From Pseudohongiella sp. (GTDB taxonomy: Bacteria; Pseudomonadota; Gammaproteobacteria; Pseudomonadales; Pseudohongiellaceae), in assembly GCF_011050365.1 (NCBI RefSeq), contig NZ_DRFV01000003.1, forward strand, positions 1 through 64,000: DNA of 64,000 bases. The letters are read 5' to 3'. The position numbers and the translations under genes are program-made. The notes beneath the pieces were generated by a model. That model had not been told where the DNA came from, made no database searches, and saw only the letters and a list, made by a program, of their open reading frames with translations. Shown here piece by piece: positions 62,301 to 64,000 of this stretch. How positions within the stretch are numbered: the stretch's first letter is position 1; every line of letters starts with the position of its first letter.

Positions 62301-64000
62301 TTGTAGCGTGAACAATTGCACCCGCATCAGCGGCGGCTGCTTGATATCGAATTGCAAGAGCTGATCGGCTGCCCGCGCCTCGTCAATCACACGCTGCTGC
62401 TCCGATGACGATAACGTGCTCAGGTCGTGACACACCACCGGCAGCGTCACCTGCGTCCTGATCAATTGCGCGGTACGACCATTGCTGCCGACCACAAACG
62501 CAGCCCGAAGCAACGGAAATTCCACGAGCAGGCGCTGGAAAGCGGTCGCCAGCTTGTCAGCGTCGACACCATGCAGGGTAAAATCCACCTGTTCGAGGTA
62601 GGCCAGATCATCCGGCTTGCTGCGGGCATGGTAAATCAGCCCGCTCTGCATCGCAGTAATGGGCAGAAGATTGTCGACATCGCCGCGCTCGACAGCATTC
62701 GCGCGGAGCAAGCCAAGATAATCGTCCAGAGACCAATCGGCTTCGACGAAATCGACCGGTGCTAGTGCGACCGGGGCCGTCAGCTTGCGGCAGACAGAAA
62801 CCAGGTCCTGTGCCTGCTGCCGGAATGCCGTCAGGATACTCGCCAGCGTATCCTGGCCGACCAGCGCCGCATCCGCGGATAGCGACACATGCAAACCGGC
62901 ATCATCAGCGAAACAGACAAACTCCAGCGGTGGCAGCAGGCCCAGTTCACCCATGCGATCGCCTGCCGGCGACTCATCGAGGATGGCAAAATCGTTGTCC
63001 GGATGATGTTTGAAGCGCCCTAAATAGTTAAACGCAAACTCGGGCGCGAACGCCGACAAAGCTTCATGCCGAAGGACATACCTGAGCACGCCGTAGCCAA
63101 CACCCTGCTCCGGCACGCGTTGAGTCCGCTCACGGATACGCTCAAGCTTCGCTGTCCAGTCACCATCCGGGCCCGCGTCGGGCGTGACTATGCTCAATGG
63201 GTATGCTGATGTCATCCAGCCCAGCGTTGTCGAGAAATCAGCGTCGGCGTAGCGTTGTGCTCTGCCGTTGGATTCCATCAGCACGGTGACGACATCGAGT
63301 TCAAATACTCGCGCCACAGCTTCTGTGAACGCGGCCAGCAGCAGATCACTACCCCTGCTGCGGAAGTATTGGTGTCCGGTGGCAAGCAGAATCTCGGCCA
63401 CTTCAGCGTCAAGACTGGCGGCAAGATGCAAGCGTTGTTGCCGCGCCGATTGTTCTGCGATTTGATCCGGGTTACCAGCGCCCAGGACTGTTCTGGCGTC
63501 CGCCAACACTGACTTCCAGAACGGAACTTCCAGTAACGCTTTATGCCTGGCATCTTCGTCATGCAGCGCGCTGGCGAACTGACGCATGGTGGCGCTTGCA
63601 GGCAAAGTCCGGAGCGTGTGTTTTTCCCCGATATCTTCCCATAGCTGAGCCCACTGCGTTTGCAACAATTTCCACGACACTGCATCGACGACAAAATGAT
63701 GGAATGCCACCAGAGCTTTGCTCTCTGCCTCCGTATGCACCAGCACGACTCTCAGCAAAGGACCTCCCTGCAGTCTGATGTCGCCGCGCGCCGACTCAGC
63801 AACAGCATCAGGCGTCCATCCGGTATCGGCTTCCGAGCAATGGACCACCGCATCGTTCGCCGTGTCAGGCTGCGGACGACCGTCACGGTCTGCGATCAAC
63901 GCCCGGACCTCCCGGAACACACTGTGCTGGCTGGCCCAGTGTCGGCAAAGCGTATCCAGTTGTGCCAACGTCATCCGGTCAGGTAAACGTACCCAGGCAG
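59319..64000 (-). CDS. Non-ribosomal peptide synthetase, 5' end beyond the window: (...)E-C-A(Thr)-T
   Basis: The frame is open to the right edge; an internal Met at 63974 is not the start. About 1560 residues are visible; numbers count from that Met. The first domain is the C-terminal part of an epimerization domain (HHFVVDAVSW 91, ESNGRAQ 232, GYGVLRY, FNYLGRF 314). A C domain follows (HHHLIMDGW 585), with a basic insert (PQRKRKTQRKQKSDP) just before its active-site strand. The A domain (VIYTSGSTGQPKG at 1066-1078, NGKID 1410) has pocket residues DFWNVGMVHK. This differs from the canonical threonine code DFWNIGMVHK only by Val for Ile. A T domain (GGHSLKAL, Ser about 1472) and an acidic tail (DIDVDDLDLDALEALLAD) complete it. 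The tail probably docks with the next synthetase. The stop is 2 nt before the GTG of the following gene, so translation is coupled. Confidence 0.95.
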   Translation of the reverse strand, partial: AWVRLPDRMTLAQLDTLCRHWASQHSVFREVRALIADRDGRPQPDTANDAVVHCSEADTGWTPDAVAESARGDIRLQGGPLLRVVLVHTEAESKALVAFHHFVVDAVSWKLLQTQWAQLWEDIGEKHTLRTLPASATMRQFASALHDEDARHKALLEVPFWKSVLADARTVLGAGNPDQIAEQSARQQRLHLAASLDAEVAEILLATGHQYFRSRGSDLLLAAFTEAVARVFELDVVTVLMESNGRAQRYADADFSTTLGWMTSAYPLSIVTPDAGPDGDWTAKLERIRERTQRVPEQGVGYGVLRYVLRHEALSAFAPEFAFNYLGRFKHHPDNDFAILDESPAGDRMGELGLLPPLEFVCFADDAGLHVSLSADAALVGQDTLASILTAFRQQAQDLVSVCRKLTAPVALAPVDFVEADWSLDDYLGLLRANAVERGDVDNLLPITAMQSGLIYHARSKPDDLAYLEQVDFTLHGVDADKLATAFQRLLVEFPLLRAAFVVGSNGRTAQLIRTQVTLPVVCHDLSTLSSSEQQRVIDEARAADQLLQFDIKQPPLMRVQLFTLQKPQRKRKTQRKQKSDPTVNGKVHVIWTHHHLIMDGWCVGILFDSLLSCYAETDAPATDIIAADATHDRLNLDYFRWLASRDRDTTAGYWSTLLAGVERATRLLPWPQPDTSSADTSYQLQRHTVQLSARLATDMQAWGASHNATISSVIRLAWAVLLARFTNSADVVYGTVVSGRPPEIAGIDRAVGLFINTVPVRFQLVPGMTANDALVLVQQQANAGRSHEYLSLAEIQAAAPDLLAREPLFDHLVVLENYPMDAALRGSGESDNAATVGISDIRAFERTDLPLNLVIVPSDGGLEATFMFDASVYPARQIEHLAEHFAHLAQALVQTPDQALTSLDLLTVAESSWLSDQWNGRQSAYPTHTSLFALYQQAVNRHGDRVALRDDLGSISYAELNANVQRVAAGLLQSDAFASGRRVALWLPRNRDMIVGMLAVLAAGGSYVALDPIYPEERLRFIVEDSGAALVLTTADMPAVAFAVNSVDVTDMASATDEPVTLPALTPDTAAYVIYTSGSTGQPKGCEISHRNVVRLLRNEDFDFDFDHNDVWVLAHSFCFDFSVWEMYGALVNGGTLVIPAATEVRNVESFAELVARNNVTVLNQTPAAFYQFSKAVLKKQAASGKAGAGLAALRLVVFGGDALACNRLQTWVDAFPTSRVKLVNMYGITETTVHVSYREVNEEDIINGSRLNLVGRPLPETRVWIVDRYGQLQPPGIAGEIVVGGSGVGMGYLNRPELTARKFASLEAAGKERCYWSGDVGYISMELGLVYQGRNDHQVQVRGFRVECEEIARCLEMHQSVAEALVIATENTHGTELVAYLVGDETAAPVQWRPWLSTRVPDYMIPSYTLWLNALPMTTNGKIDRAALPDPFSVVTAPETEPADDVEANIISAWQQVLEHEKVDSHTNFFDVGGHSLKALTLVDVLQTRFGLSLGVADVFEFPTPRQQATLCQANGAVASPPADDIDAVLSDIDVDDLDLDALEALLADVTDKGQGR

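Noticed and set aside
43406-64000. An MbtH-like helper gene, phosphopantetheinyl transferase, transporter or regulator within the visible part of the NRPS operon
   Set aside because: No such frame or motif is present. If they exist they lie beyond the right edge or elsewhere.

Overview
The window is a 64 kb piece of a GC-rich (roughly 57-60 percent by eye) gammaproteobacterial chromosome, probably marine. The evidence is a RegB/RegA-type redox two-component pair, a P-II protein, a DUF3524 glycosyltransferase, MltB- and MltD-type lytic transglycosylases, an RND efflux pair and a TonB-dependent receptor, all with gammaproteobacterial character. I cannot place it to genus. No rRNA, tRNA, CRISPR array, transposase or phage gene was seen.

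Layout. 1-298 is a 141-bp tandem repeat. 299-17612 holds housekeeping and accessory genes: small membrane proteins, two esterases, P-II, a thioesterase, an outer-membrane-like protein, a BlaI/M56 regulator-protease pair divergent from a TonB-dependent receptor, a methyltransferase-GNAT fusion divergent from regB/regA, a DUF4345 protein, and an HlyD/RND efflux pair. 17922-32680 is one eight-gene minus-strand operon (DUF4175, vWA, caspase-like, TPR/gluzincin, DUF4159, MoxR ATPase, DUF58, BatA/vWA). It looks like a MoxR-vWA envelope maintenance or protein-remodelling machine. 32882-35739 is an acyl-CoA synthetase/GST/Nudix operon. It is divergent from a queuosine-mannosyltransferase-like gene and an MltB-like gene. 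38172-38662 is a repeat-filled intergenic region with two related long palindromes. 38663-43234 holds an MltD-like LysM protein, a beta-barrel protein, a frameshifted small membrane protein gene and a DUF697 protein.

43406-64000 is the right-hand part of a non-ribosomal peptide synthetase operon on the minus strand, running off the right edge. Reading in the direction of transcription it gives (upstream lost) E-C-A(Thr)-T, then C-A(Ile)-T-E-C-FkbH-T-C-A(Tyr)-T-E, then a secreted serine beta-lactamase-family hydrolase, then an alpha/beta hydrolase. Two things stand out. An internal module has a complete FkbH domain where an adenylation domain should be, suggesting insertion of a glyceryl (or similar three-carbon hydroxy acid) unit by ester formation. 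The assembly line ends in an epimerization-type domain with no thioesterase, so release must use another enzyme; the two downstream hydrolases are candidates. The predicted partial backbone is ...D-X / L-Thr / D-Ile / glycerate / D-Tyr. This is inference from motifs and pocket residues read by eye.
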